From assembly GCA_945865885.1 (NCBI GenBank), contig CAMBEZ010000021.1, positions 1 through 35,901 of the forward strand: DNA of 35,901 nt, written 5' to 3'. The position numbers were made by a program, and so were the translations under genes. The DNA is from Owenweeksia hongkongensis DSM 17368 (lineage in GTDB: Bacteria; Bacteroidota; Bacteroidia; Flavobacteriales; Schleiferiaceae). Positions 17,501 to 23,428 of the stretch are shown piece by piece. Under the pieces are notes generated by a model. The model did no database searches and was not told where the DNA came from. It saw only the letters and a list, made by a program, of their open reading frames with translations. Position 1 is the stretch's first letter. The number at the start of each line of letters is the position of its first letter.

Positions 17501-18080
17501 TTACCTGATCATTGTGGCGCAATTCAACAGCACCAAGGTGCCGCAAATCATCATGGCCACGGTGGGCTTGAGTTTGATTGGGGTATTCCTGGGTCTGGTC
17601 ATCTTCCGCATGGATTTCGTCATCATCATGACCATGATTGGTTTGATTTCTTTGGCGGGCGTGGTGGTGAACAATGCCATTGTTTTGGCGGATTACTACG
17701 GCCAACTGGTGATGCGCAAGAAGGTAGAAATGGGTCTGAAGGAAGAGGATTTGCTTTCTTTGGACGAATACCGCCACCTGTTGTCCGAAACCGGATCCAC
17801 GCGTTTGCGCCCCGTTTTGTTGACGGCCATCACCACGGTTTTGGGCTTGATTCCCTTGGCCATTGGCTTGAACATCAACTTCTTCACCCTCTTTTCCCAC
17901 AACGATCCGCAAATTTATGTAGGGGGCGACACCGTGATGTTCTGGGGTCCGCTCAGCTGGACGGTCATTTTTGGTCTGACGTTTGCCACATTCTTGACGT
18001 TAGTGGTGGTTCCGGTGCAGTTGTTCCGAGCGGAAATGCAAAAGGCACGACGCGCCGAGCGCCGTACCTTAGCTGCGTGA
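14565..18080 (+). CDS. RND-family efflux permease (AcrB/MexB-like)
   Basis: This 1171-residue inner-membrane pump uses the proton gradient to expel substrates through the adaptor and TolC partners. The first helix is followed by PAETFPEINQPEIFVTTVYPGNAP, the usual RND start of the porter domain. In TM4, GMLVDNGIVVVENIYR keeps one of the two AcrB aspartates (D422) and has Asn at the second (N423). TM10 contains AGVVVNNAIVLADYY. It is about 130 residues longer than AcrB, partly because residues about 520-580 carry two extra hydrophobic stretches between TM6 and TM7. The C-terminus is a short basic tail. Its TGA overlaps the GTG of dxs. Substrate class is unknown. Confidence 0.93.
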   Translation: MENKEKDTRPAVNNLELVPEFGLTTWAVNNRVTVSVLTVIILIAGLLAYRSMPAETFPEINQPEIFVTTVYPGNAPLDMERLVTRPIEKEVKSISGVDKVTSTSSQGFSTIRVKFNFSVEPSDALRKVKDKVDAAQSSADFPRDLPAAPNVSEFKFSELVPIQNINLSGNYTPTQLNEYAEYLEEKIEDLSEISKVDIRGMDAREVAVRLDMQQMQALSISFGDIAQAIQSENMSISGGDILVDGYRRNVRISGEMSQVSELSELVVKHEKGSLVYLKDIAEVSFGEVEKESYSREYTKPVVTLDVVKRGGENLIAVSDKIRVILAEAQTDVLPDDVKISVTNDQSNRTRNQLGELENSIIFGVLLVVLVLMFFLGLRNALFVGIAIPLSMLLSFFILGAMGVTLNTMVLFALVLALGMLVDNGIVVVENIYRYTDMGYDLMTASRKGTGEIAIPIISSTATTVAAFLPLAIWPGLIGEFMKYLPITLVIVLSSSLFVALVVNPALASRYMKIKEEAINAKKWSRRGFLWAGIGLPLNLAGYAVEGTLATALHTVGNLLFYSGALTALYVLWLHDATERFRETNLPKLERYYGRVVDFALRAKNVNRLFYGTIGLLVASVALLAVVPPNVVFFPSNEPNLANIYIELPIGTDIEETNTLTQRVEERVLKVVDKYSYTQDGAKYNYMVESVIAQVGAGTGDPRNGNTAEKTPHKAKIIVAFRETAFRVDEDGSKVLSSVVLDDLRNNMKGFPGTVIAVDKDAAGPPVGPPVNLEFSGDDYTQVLAAAEGARAYIQSQGFQGIDELKLDVESGKPEMPIEIDRTKARSLGVSTGQVGDAIRTALFGKEVDRFKDGEDDYPINMRLQDNYRYNTDQLLNQRITFRDQASGKIKQIPISAVATASKATTFSSVKRKEGDRVITLFSGVTEGANANELVSNIKTAMKTYALPEGVDVSFTGEQEEQAKELSFLSKALLGAVFLVYLIIVAQFNSTKVPQIIMATVGLSLIGVFLGLVIFRMDFVIIMTMIGLISLAGVVVNNAIVLADYYGQLVMRKKVEMGLKEEDLLSLDEYRHLLSETGSTRLRPVLLTAITTVLGLIPLAIGLNINFFTLFSHNDPQIYVGGDTVMFWGPLSWTVIFGLTFATFLTLVVVPVQLFRAEMQKARRAERRTLAA
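18065..18072 (+). promoter_or_regulatory. possible -7 box of dxs (TACCTTAG)
   Basis: TACCTTAG is one mismatch from TAnnTTTG and lies four bases before the GTG start of dxs, the same spacing as at uvrC, metB-like, ribE and gatC. It is inside the acrB coding end, so base composition may be constrained. It supports 18077 as the dxs start and an internal promoter. Confidence 0.35.
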
Positions 18081-19822
18081 CGTCGGAAGAAACGTACGGT
18101 ATGACTTTAAGCGCGCTGCGCGCGCTGCCGGTGGAGGAACTTCCGGCAGCGTGCGCGCGCGTTCGTCGTTTTGCGCTGTCCCAAACCCGCGAAAAAGCAG
18201 GCCATTTGGCCGCGTCCTTGGGCGCAGCAGAACTCACGGTGGCCTTGCACTACGTGCTGAACACCCCGGAGGACGTCTTGCTTTGGGACGTGGGGCACCA
18301 GGCGTACCTGCACAAAATCATCACGGACCGCGCCGGCACCTTTGCCACGCAACGAAAGCCGGGCGGCCTGAGCGGCTTCCCCAAACGAGAGGAATCTCCG
18401 TTTGACGCCTTTGGTGCGGGGCACTCCTCCACAGCATTGTCCGCAGCGTTGGGTTTTTGGCGCGCCGACGCAGCCACCGGTCGCCGCCGCCAACGCGTTG
18501 CGGTGGTGGGCGACGGGGCCTTGACCGGCGGAATGTCTTTTGAAGCCCTGAACGACGGCGGCGGCGCAGGTGCGGACGTTTTGCTGATACTCAACGACAA
18601 CGGCTTGTCTATTGAACCCACCGTGGGGGCGCTCGCGCGCGGCGGGGCGCTGGCCTACCGCCGATTTTTTGAATCCCTGGGCTGGACGTACTGGGATGCA
18701 CGTTTGGCAGAAACTTCTTCCTTTCCGAATTCTGGAATCCCCGTGGACGGCAACGACTGCCCCGCGGTGGTAGCGGCGCTTCGCGCCGCCCTTTCCCAAC
18801 CCGGTCCCCGGGTGCTCCACGTGCGCACCCATCGGCCAGACCCCGCGGAGTGGGGTACGCCGGAAAAACCGGCTCCGGCCGCGGCCTTTCAATCCCTTTT
18901 TGCCGACGCCCTCTTGGCCGCCGCCGCCGCAGACGATCGCGTGGTGGCCCTAACCGCGGCCATGGCGCCTGGCGCGGGCCTGGATCGCTTCCGGGCGGTT
19001 CATCCGGACCGTACCGTTGACGTGGGCATTGCCGAACAGCATGCGGTCACCACCGCGGCGGCCCTGGCCGCCGCCGGACGCAAGCCCGTGGTGAGTTTGT
19101 ACAGCACCTTTTTTCAGCGCGCCGTCGATCAATGGATCCACGACGTTGCCCTGCAAAACCTCCCGGTGGTTCTGTGTTTGGACCGCGCCGGTTGGGTGGG
19201 CGAGGACGGCCCCACGCACCACGGCGTGTTTGACGTAGCCTTGCTCCGCAGTATTCCCAATACCACCGTATACGCTCCGCGCAACGGCGCCACCCTGGCG
19301 CGCATGCTCCACCGCGCCCTGGACAGCGGCACCCCCACCGTGTTGCGCTATCCGCGCGGATTAGCTCCGCAAGACGACGGTTTGGTGGAATCCGAGGAAG
19401 GCGCTTTGCTTTTTCAGGAAGCAACCGCGGCCGCCCTTCGCGAGGCCGCCCCGCAAGCCGCCACCCAAAACGTTACAGCCCCAAAAAGCATCCTACACTG
19501 GGCCGCGGGCACCACTGCTTCCGCGGTGGCACAGCATTGTCCACACGACGCCGTTTGGTACGTGGGACGCATTCAGCCCCTGCCAGCGGGGGCGCTGCGC
19601 GCCGCCGCACACGAAAACCCCGGTGCCGAATGGCACGTGTGGGAGGACGCCCAGGCCGTTGGCGGATTGTGCGAGGGCATTGCGGCTTGGGCGGCTCGGA
19701 ACTTTCCCGGCCTGCGGGTGATACCCCACGGTTACGGCCCTGCTTTTTTGCCGCACGGATCCGGTCCGGCACCCTTATTTGGCGATTTACACGACGGGCC
19801 AATTGCGTCGGAGGGGGTTTGA
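18077..19822 (+). CDS. dxs: 1-deoxy-D-xylulose-5-phosphate synthase
   Basis: Dxs condenses pyruvate and glyceraldehyde 3-phosphate using thiamine diphosphate, the first step of the MEP isoprenoid pathway. The 581-residue protein shows AGHLAASLGAAELTVALHYV, then WDVGHQAY, the TPP motif GDGALTGG...LNDN, and the transketolase C-terminal halves (DVGIAEQHAVTTAAALA, GPTHHGVFDVALLRSIPN). The stretch after LSIEPTVGALARGG is shorter than in E. coli, and GPVDGHD is replaced by IPVDGND. GTG 18077 overlaps the acrB stop and gives the N-terminal length seen in related enzymes; ATG 18101 is the alternative. The 3' end overlaps gluQ by one base. Confidence 0.93.
   Translation: MTSEETYGMTLSALRALPVEELPAACARVRRFALSQTREKAGHLAASLGAAELTVALHYVLNTPEDVLLWDVGHQAYLHKIITDRAGTFATQRKPGGLSGFPKREESPFDAFGAGHSSTALSAALGFWRADAATGRRRQRVAVVGDGALTGGMSFEALNDGGGAGADVLLILNDNGLSIEPTVGALARGGALAYRRFFESLGWTYWDARLAETSSFPNSGIPVDGNDCPAVVAALRAALSQPGPRVLHVRTHRPDPAEWGTPEKPAPAAAFQSLFADALLAAAAADDRVVALTAAMAPGAGLDRFRAVHPDRTVDVGIAEQHAVTTAAALAAAGRKPVVSLYSTFFQRAVDQWIHDVALQNLPVVLCLDRAGWVGEDGPTHHGVFDVALLRSIPNTTVYAPRNGATLARMLHRALDSGTPTVLRYPRGLAPQDDGLVESEEGALLFQEATAAALREAAPQAATQNVTAPKSILHWAAGTTASAVAQHCPHDAVWYVGRIQPLPAGALRAAAHENPGAEWHVWEDAQAVGGLCEGIAAWAARNFPGLRVIPHGYGPAFLPHGSGPAPLFGDLHDGPIASEGV
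18117..18157 (+). other. strong potential RNA hairpin inside the dxs 5' coding region
   Basis: Bases 18117-18131 can pair with 18143-18157 (15 bp with two G-U pairs) around an 11-base loop; the inner seven pairs are CTGCCGG with CCGGCAG. It covers about codons 14-27 of dxs. No T run follows, so it is not a simple terminator. In GC-rich coding sequence such pairing can be incidental, so regulatory meaning is speculative. Confidence 0.45.
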
Positions 19823-20748
19823 TGAATAAACTCCGTTCAGAAAAATACCCCAAAACGGCGAACATGAAAATACCCCAAAATGGCGAATTTGGCTATGCGG
19901 GAAGGTACGCGCCGTCGCCGTCGGGTTATTTGCACTTTGGGAATGCGTCCACGGCCTTGGTGGCCTGGTTGCGTGCCCGGTCGGAGAACGGTCGGTTTTT
20001 CTTGCGCGTGGAAGACACGGATCCGCAGCGGTCCAAGCCGGAGTTTGCGGCAGCGGCGCAGGAAGATTTGCGCTGGATGGGGTTGGATTGGGACGGTCCC
20101 GTCGAATTTCAATCCATGCGAACGGAAGGGTACCAAGCGGCCTTGGAGCGTTTGAACCAAAAAGGGCTGGTGTTTGCCTGCCGGTGCACTCGAAAAGATT
20201 TGCAAGCGGCCGTGGACGGCGCCGTACGCGCTCCGCATGGAGCGGAAGACCTTGGGCCTCATTATCCGGGAACGTGTGCTCCCTTGGGGTTGCCGTTGAA
20301 CGGTCCGTACACGGTTCGCGCCCAAGGGGACGGATTTCCGGTGCGTCGGGCAGACGGTGCGTGGGCCTACACCTTGGCGGTGGTGGTGGACGACGCCTCC
20401 AGCGGCATTACGGAGGTGGTGCGCGGAAGCGATCTGGAATCCGCTACCCCGCAGCAGGAGCAGTTGTTTGCCGCGCTGGACTGCGTGCCGCCCAAGTATT
20501 TGCACGCGCCCTTGTGGATGGGCCCCGACGGTCAGCGCTTGAGCAAGCGGCACGGCGCCGTAAGCCTGCGGGATTGGCAGGCCTCCGGGCGCACCGCGGA
20601 GGAATTGGTGGGCCGGCTGGCTTGGGGTTTGGGCCTGTTGGAAGAGCCGATTCCGGTGCGGCCAAGGGACCTGCTTCAGGACTTTGCGTGGGATCGACTG
20701 CGCAAAACGCCCGTACCCGCCTCGGACTATTTACCTTTGGCCCCATGA
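19822..20748 (+). CDS. gluQ: glutamyl-queuosine tRNA(Asp) synthetase
   Basis: The 308-residue protein resembles the catalytic half of GluRS without an anticodon-binding domain, as in GluQ-RS (YadB), which attaches glutamate to queuosine in tRNA-Asp. It has the HIGH-like PSPSGYLHFGN (residues 31-41), FLRVEDTDPQRSKPE, and the KMSKS-like RLSKRHGAVSLRDW from 239. The zinc-site pattern Cys-x-Cys (C120, C122) plus Tyr-x3-Cys (Y148, C152) matches the family. ATG 19822 overlaps the dxs stop; ATG 19864 is an alternative and would remove a 14-residue tail encoded largely by an imperfect 25-bp duplication. The 3' end overlaps yicC by 4 bases. No queuosine synthesis gene is nearby. Confidence 0.9.
   Translation: MNKLRSEKYPKTANMKIPQNGEFGYAGRYAPSPSGYLHFGNASTALVAWLRARSENGRFFLRVEDTDPQRSKPEFAAAAQEDLRWMGLDWDGPVEFQSMRTEGYQAALERLNQKGLVFACRCTRKDLQAAVDGAVRAPHGAEDLGPHYPGTCAPLGLPLNGPYTVRAQGDGFPVRRADGAWAYTLAVVVDDASSGITEVVRGSDLESATPQQEQLFAALDCVPPKYLHAPLWMGPDGQRLSKRHGAVSLRDWQASGRTAEELVGRLAWGLGLLEEPIPVRPRDLLQDFAWDRLRKTPVPASDYLPLAP
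19842..19887 (+). repeat. 25-bp-period direct duplication at the gluQ 5' end
   Basis: Two 21-base copies (19842-19862 and 19867-19887) begin AAAATACCCCAAAA and end GGCGAA. They differ only by C versus T at the fifteenth base and are separated by CATG. The second possible gluQ start codon, ATG 19864, sits in that separator. The duplication encodes YPKTANMKIPQNGEF, which is poorly conserved sequence ahead of the catalytic domain. Confidence 0.85.
20732..20739 (+). promoter_or_regulatory. possible -7 box of yicC (TACCTTTG)
   Basis: A perfect TAnnTTTG match ends five bases before the yicC ATG, inside the last codons of gluQ (YLPLA). The spacing equals that of the other near-leaderless candidates. 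No -33 element is seen. Since yicC also overlaps gluQ by ATGA, both read-through and an own promoter are possible. Confidence 0.45.
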
Positions 20749-21602
20749 TCAAATCCATGACCGGCTTTGGCCGACACACGGCCACGGTGGGAAACACCAC
20801 CGCGGCGGTAGAAATTCGCTCCGTCAACAGCAAGCAGCTGGACCTGAATTTGCGGTTGCCGTCTTCCCTGCGGGAGTTTGAATTTGCCACCCGCAAGCAC
20901 TTAAGTGAGAGCATCGAACGCGGAAAGGTGGAGGTGCACGTGCATTTGGAGTCCAGCGCGGAAGCGCCGAAGGCGCCGGTGTTGAACATTCCGCTGATTG
21001 AGGCCTACTGCGCCCAGTTGCGCGCCTTGTGCCCCAACGAAACCCCCACGGACGCGGAGCTTTTGGCCATGGCTTTGCGCCTGCCGGACGCCACCCGGAG
21101 TGTGGCGGAGGACCGCACGGAGGAGGAATGGCAAGCCGTGTCTGAAGCCCTTGAAGGGGCCTTGGCCGCTTTTCAGCAGTTTCGTTTGGACGAGGGCAAG
21201 GCCTTGGCGGCCGACCTCGTGGCCCAGGTGGACGCCATTGAACAGGCTCTCCGGGAGGTGCCGAGGTACGAGTCGGAACGCATTCAAACGGTGAAAGAGC
21301 GCCTGCTGCGCGGCTTGGAAGGCATGGACTACAACCACGACCGCTACGAGCAGGAACTGGTGCACTACGTGGAGAAACTGGACATCAACGAGGAAAAGGT
21401 GCGGCTGCAGGCCCACTTGAATTATTTCCGGGAAACGTTGGCCGAGGGCCAGGGCCGCAAACTGGGCTTCATTTCCCAGGAAATGGGTCGGGAAATCAAT
21501 ACCTTGGGCTCCAAAGCCAACCATGCTGAATTGCAAAAGCTGGTGGTGGGGATGAAAGAAGATTTGGAAAAAATTAAGGAGCAAGTACTCAACGTTTACT
21601 GA
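20745..21602 (+). CDS. yicC: YicC/YloC-family endoribonuclease
   Basis: The 285-residue protein begins MIKSMTGFGR, the hallmark start of YicC proteins, followed by VEIRSVNSKQLDLNLRLPSSL (YicC N-terminal domain). It ends with the DUF1732 domain (KLGFISQEMGREINTLGSKANHAELQKLVVGMKEDLEKIKEQVLNV). Members are metal-dependent endoribonucleases that act on RNA. ATG 20745 is used because it restores the canonical N-terminus; the frame is open upstream only as a shadow of gluQ. In many Bacteroidota yicC is followed directly by gmk and nadD. Here those two are on the other strand about 6 kb away. Confidence 0.95.
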   Translation: MIKSMTGFGRHTATVGNTTAAVEIRSVNSKQLDLNLRLPSSLREFEFATRKHLSESIERGKVEVHVHLESSAEAPKAPVLNIPLIEAYCAQLRALCPNETPTDAELLAMALRLPDATRSVAEDRTEEEWQAVSEALEGALAAFQQFRLDEGKALAADLVAQVDAIEQALREVPRYESERIQTVKERLLRGLEGMDYNHDRYEQELVHYVEKLDINEEKVRLQAHLNYFRETLAEGQGRKLGFISQEMGREINTLGSKANHAELQKLVVGMKEDLEKIKEQVLNVY

Positions 21603-21624
21603 TTTAGGGCCCGCATTAACCCCC

Positions 21625-21632
21625 TACCTTTG
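21625..21632 (+). promoter_or_regulatory. -7 box of the metB-like gene (TACCTTTG)
   Basis: A perfect TAnnTTTG match in the 34-base gap after yicC, four bases before ATG 21637. At the expected -33 place there is only a partial ATTTA match. The position predicts transcription starting at or next to the start codon. Confidence 0.65.
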
Positions 21633-21636
21633 TTCT

Positions 21637-22743
21637 ATGGATTCGCACCGTTTCAACACGTTAACTATTCACGGCGGACAGCATCCGGACCCCAGCACGG
21701 GAGCCGTTATGCCCCCCATTTACCAAACGTCTACGTACGCACAGTCTGCCCCCGGGGTGCACCAAGGCTACGAGTACAGCCGCACCCAGAACCCCACGCG
21801 GCACGCTCTGGAGCGATCGCTGGCCTCCATTGAGGGCGGAACGCACGCCATGGCTTTTGGCAGCGGCTTGGCTGCCGTGGACGCGGTACTGAAGTTGCTG
21901 CAGCCGGGCGATGAGGTGATCAGCACCTCGGATTTGTACGGTGGGACCTACCGACTGTTCACCAAGGTGTACGCCGGTTTTGGGTTGAAGTTCCACTTTT
22001 CCCCCATGCAGGATGCCGACGCCGTTCGGGCGATGGTGACGGACCGCACGCGGGTTTTGTGGGTGGAAACCCCCACCAATCCCATGCTCAATACCATCGA
22101 CATCGAAGCCATGGCCCGCATTGCGGCGGAGTGCGGCGCTTTGTTGGTGGTGGACAACACCTTTGCCACTCCTTACTTCCAGCGTCCTTTGGAACTGGGT
22201 GCGCACATTGTGCTGCACAGCGCCACCAAGTATTTGGGCGGACACTCGGACGTGGTTTTGGGCGCGTTGGTGGTAAAGGATCCCGCACTGGCGGAGCGCC
22301 TTTACTTCATCCAGAACGCTTCTGGGGCCGTTTGCGGACCCATGGACAGCTTTTTGGTGCTCCGCGGCATCAAGACCCTCCACGTGCGCATGGATCGCCA
22401 CCAGTCCAATGCGCAAGCCCTGTTGGGCTTTTTGCAGGACCACCCCGCCGTGGAAAAAGTATACTACCCCGGTTTTGGCGGCATGATTTCCTTTGTGGTT
22501 CGCGGAAACGACCTCGCCACCGCATCCCGTGTGGCGTCTGCCTTGCGCGTGTTCACCCTGGCGGAAAGCCTGGGCGGTGTGGAATCTTTGGTGGGCCATC
22601 CCGCCACCATGACGCACGCCTCCATTCCCAAGGAGCAGCGCGAGGCCGTCGGCGTAACGGACGGTTTGCTGCGTTTGAGCGTTGGCATTGAGGACGTTCG
22701 CGACCTCCAAGAAGATCTAAATCAAGCACTTTCTCTACTTTAG
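21637..22743 (+). CDS. Cys/Met metabolism PLP enzyme (cystathionine gamma-synthase/lyase type)
   Basis: The 368-residue trans-sulfuration enzyme has YEYSRTQNPTRHALE near the N-terminus, the phosphate-binding FGSGLAAV, VDNTFATPYFQRPLELGA, and the PLP lysine K198 in HSATKYLGGHSD. The C-terminus has TLAESLGGVESLVGHPATMTHAS and a SVGIEDVRDL ending. It could be cystathionine gamma-synthase, gamma-lyase or O-acetylhomoserine-type; the sequence does not decide. Between VEKVYYPG and FGGMISF about 17 residues usual in the family (the HP.H..A..QM segment) are absent, an in-frame deletion. The gene stands after yicC with its own promoter and is 4 bases before ktrA. Confidence 0.88.
   Translation: MDSHRFNTLTIHGGQHPDPSTGAVMPPIYQTSTYAQSAPGVHQGYEYSRTQNPTRHALERSLASIEGGTHAMAFGSGLAAVDAVLKLLQPGDEVISTSDLYGGTYRLFTKVYAGFGLKFHFSPMQDADAVRAMVTDRTRVLWVETPTNPMLNTIDIEAMARIAAECGALLVVDNTFATPYFQRPLELGAHIVLHSATKYLGGHSDVVLGALVVKDPALAERLYFIQNASGAVCGPMDSFLVLRGIKTLHVRMDRHQSNAQALLGFLQDHPAVEKVYYPGFGGMISFVVRGNDLATASRVASALRVFTLAESLGGVESLVGHPATMTHASIPKEQREAVGVTDGLLRLSVGIEDVRDLQEDLNQALSLL
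22736..22743 (+). promoter_or_regulatory. weak -7-like box before ktrA (TACTTTAG)
   Basis: TACTTTAG differs from TAnnTTTG at one position and lies four bases before the ktrA ATG. Its last three bases are the stop codon of the preceding gene, so the match may be accidental. The same T-to-A variant occurs before dxs. Confidence 0.25.
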
Positions 22744-22747
22744 CACC

Positions 22748-23416
22748 ATGGCTGATAAATTTGCTGTCATCGGGTTGGGCCAGTTTGGCTCCGCCATCGC
22801 CAAGAAACTCGCCGAAAAGGGCGCGGAAATCTTGGCCATAGACTCCGATCCGGAAAAGGTGGAGAGCATCCGCGACTACGTAACCTACGGAGTCACGTTG
22901 GACGCCACCTCGCGCCCGGCGCTGGAATCCCAGAACATCGCGGACATGGACGCCGTAGTTGTGTCCATTGGGCAAAACTTTGAGTGCACTATGCTCACCG
23001 TGGTGCAGTTGCAGTCCTTGGGCGTCAAGCGTTTGATGGCCCGTGCGCAGGGCGAAACCCAGCGCCGCATCCTCACCAAGTTGGGCGTTGAAGAAATTCT
23101 GTCTCCGGAAGAGGAAGTAGGCAAAAACGTTGCGGAACGGCTGCTCACGCCGGGCATGCTCATGGCGGTGCAACTCCCAGACAACTACGAAATTGTAGAA
23201 GTAGAGGCGCCAAAAAGCACCGTAGGCCGCAGTTTGGAAGACATTGGTTTGACTAAAAAATACAAGCTGAGCCTGATCACGCTGCTGCGAAAGACGAACG
23301 GAGACCACCACATTTTGGGCGTTCCAGAAGACGACACCGTGGTGGAGCCCAACGATTTGATGGTGGTCTTTGGCACCACCAAAGACGTAGAGCGCTTCAT
23401 CCACATCAACGCTTAA
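22748..23416 (+). CDS. ktrA: TrkA/KtrA-family potassium uptake regulatory protein
   Basis: The 222-residue cytoplasmic protein has a single RCK unit. The TrkA-N Rossmann domain starts FAVIGLGQFGSAIAKKLAEKG with an acidic residue after the second strand (AIDSDPEKV), and a TrkA-C ligand-binding domain follows (VEVEAPKSTVGRSLEDIGL to NDLMVVFGT). Proteins of this form gate KtrB/TrkH-type potassium channels in response to nucleotides. No membrane partner lies in the window, so the channel must be encoded elsewhere. It starts four bases after the metB-like stop and 12 bases before trpS, suggesting a run-on transcript. Confidence 0.9.
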   Translation: MADKFAVIGLGQFGSAIAKKLAEKGAEILAIDSDPEKVESIRDYVTYGVTLDATSRPALESQNIADMDAVVVSIGQNFECTMLTVVQLQSLGVKRLMARAQGETQRRILTKLGVEEILSPEEEVGKNVAERLLTPGMLMAVQLPDNYEIVEVEAPKSTVGRSLEDIGLTKKYKLSLITLLRKTNGDHHILGVPEDDTVVEPNDLMVVFGTTKDVERFIHINA

Positions 23417-23428
23417 CAAACAACGATC

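Noticed and set aside
16407-17912. A 501-codon open frame antisense to the RND permease
   Set aside because: It lies wholly within acrB, its translation is rich in His/Gln/Arg with no family features, and long antisense frames are expected in GC-rich coding DNA.
21661-22710. A 349-codon open frame antisense to the metB-like gene
   Set aside because: Complete overlap with a well-supported PLP enzyme and no protein-like features.
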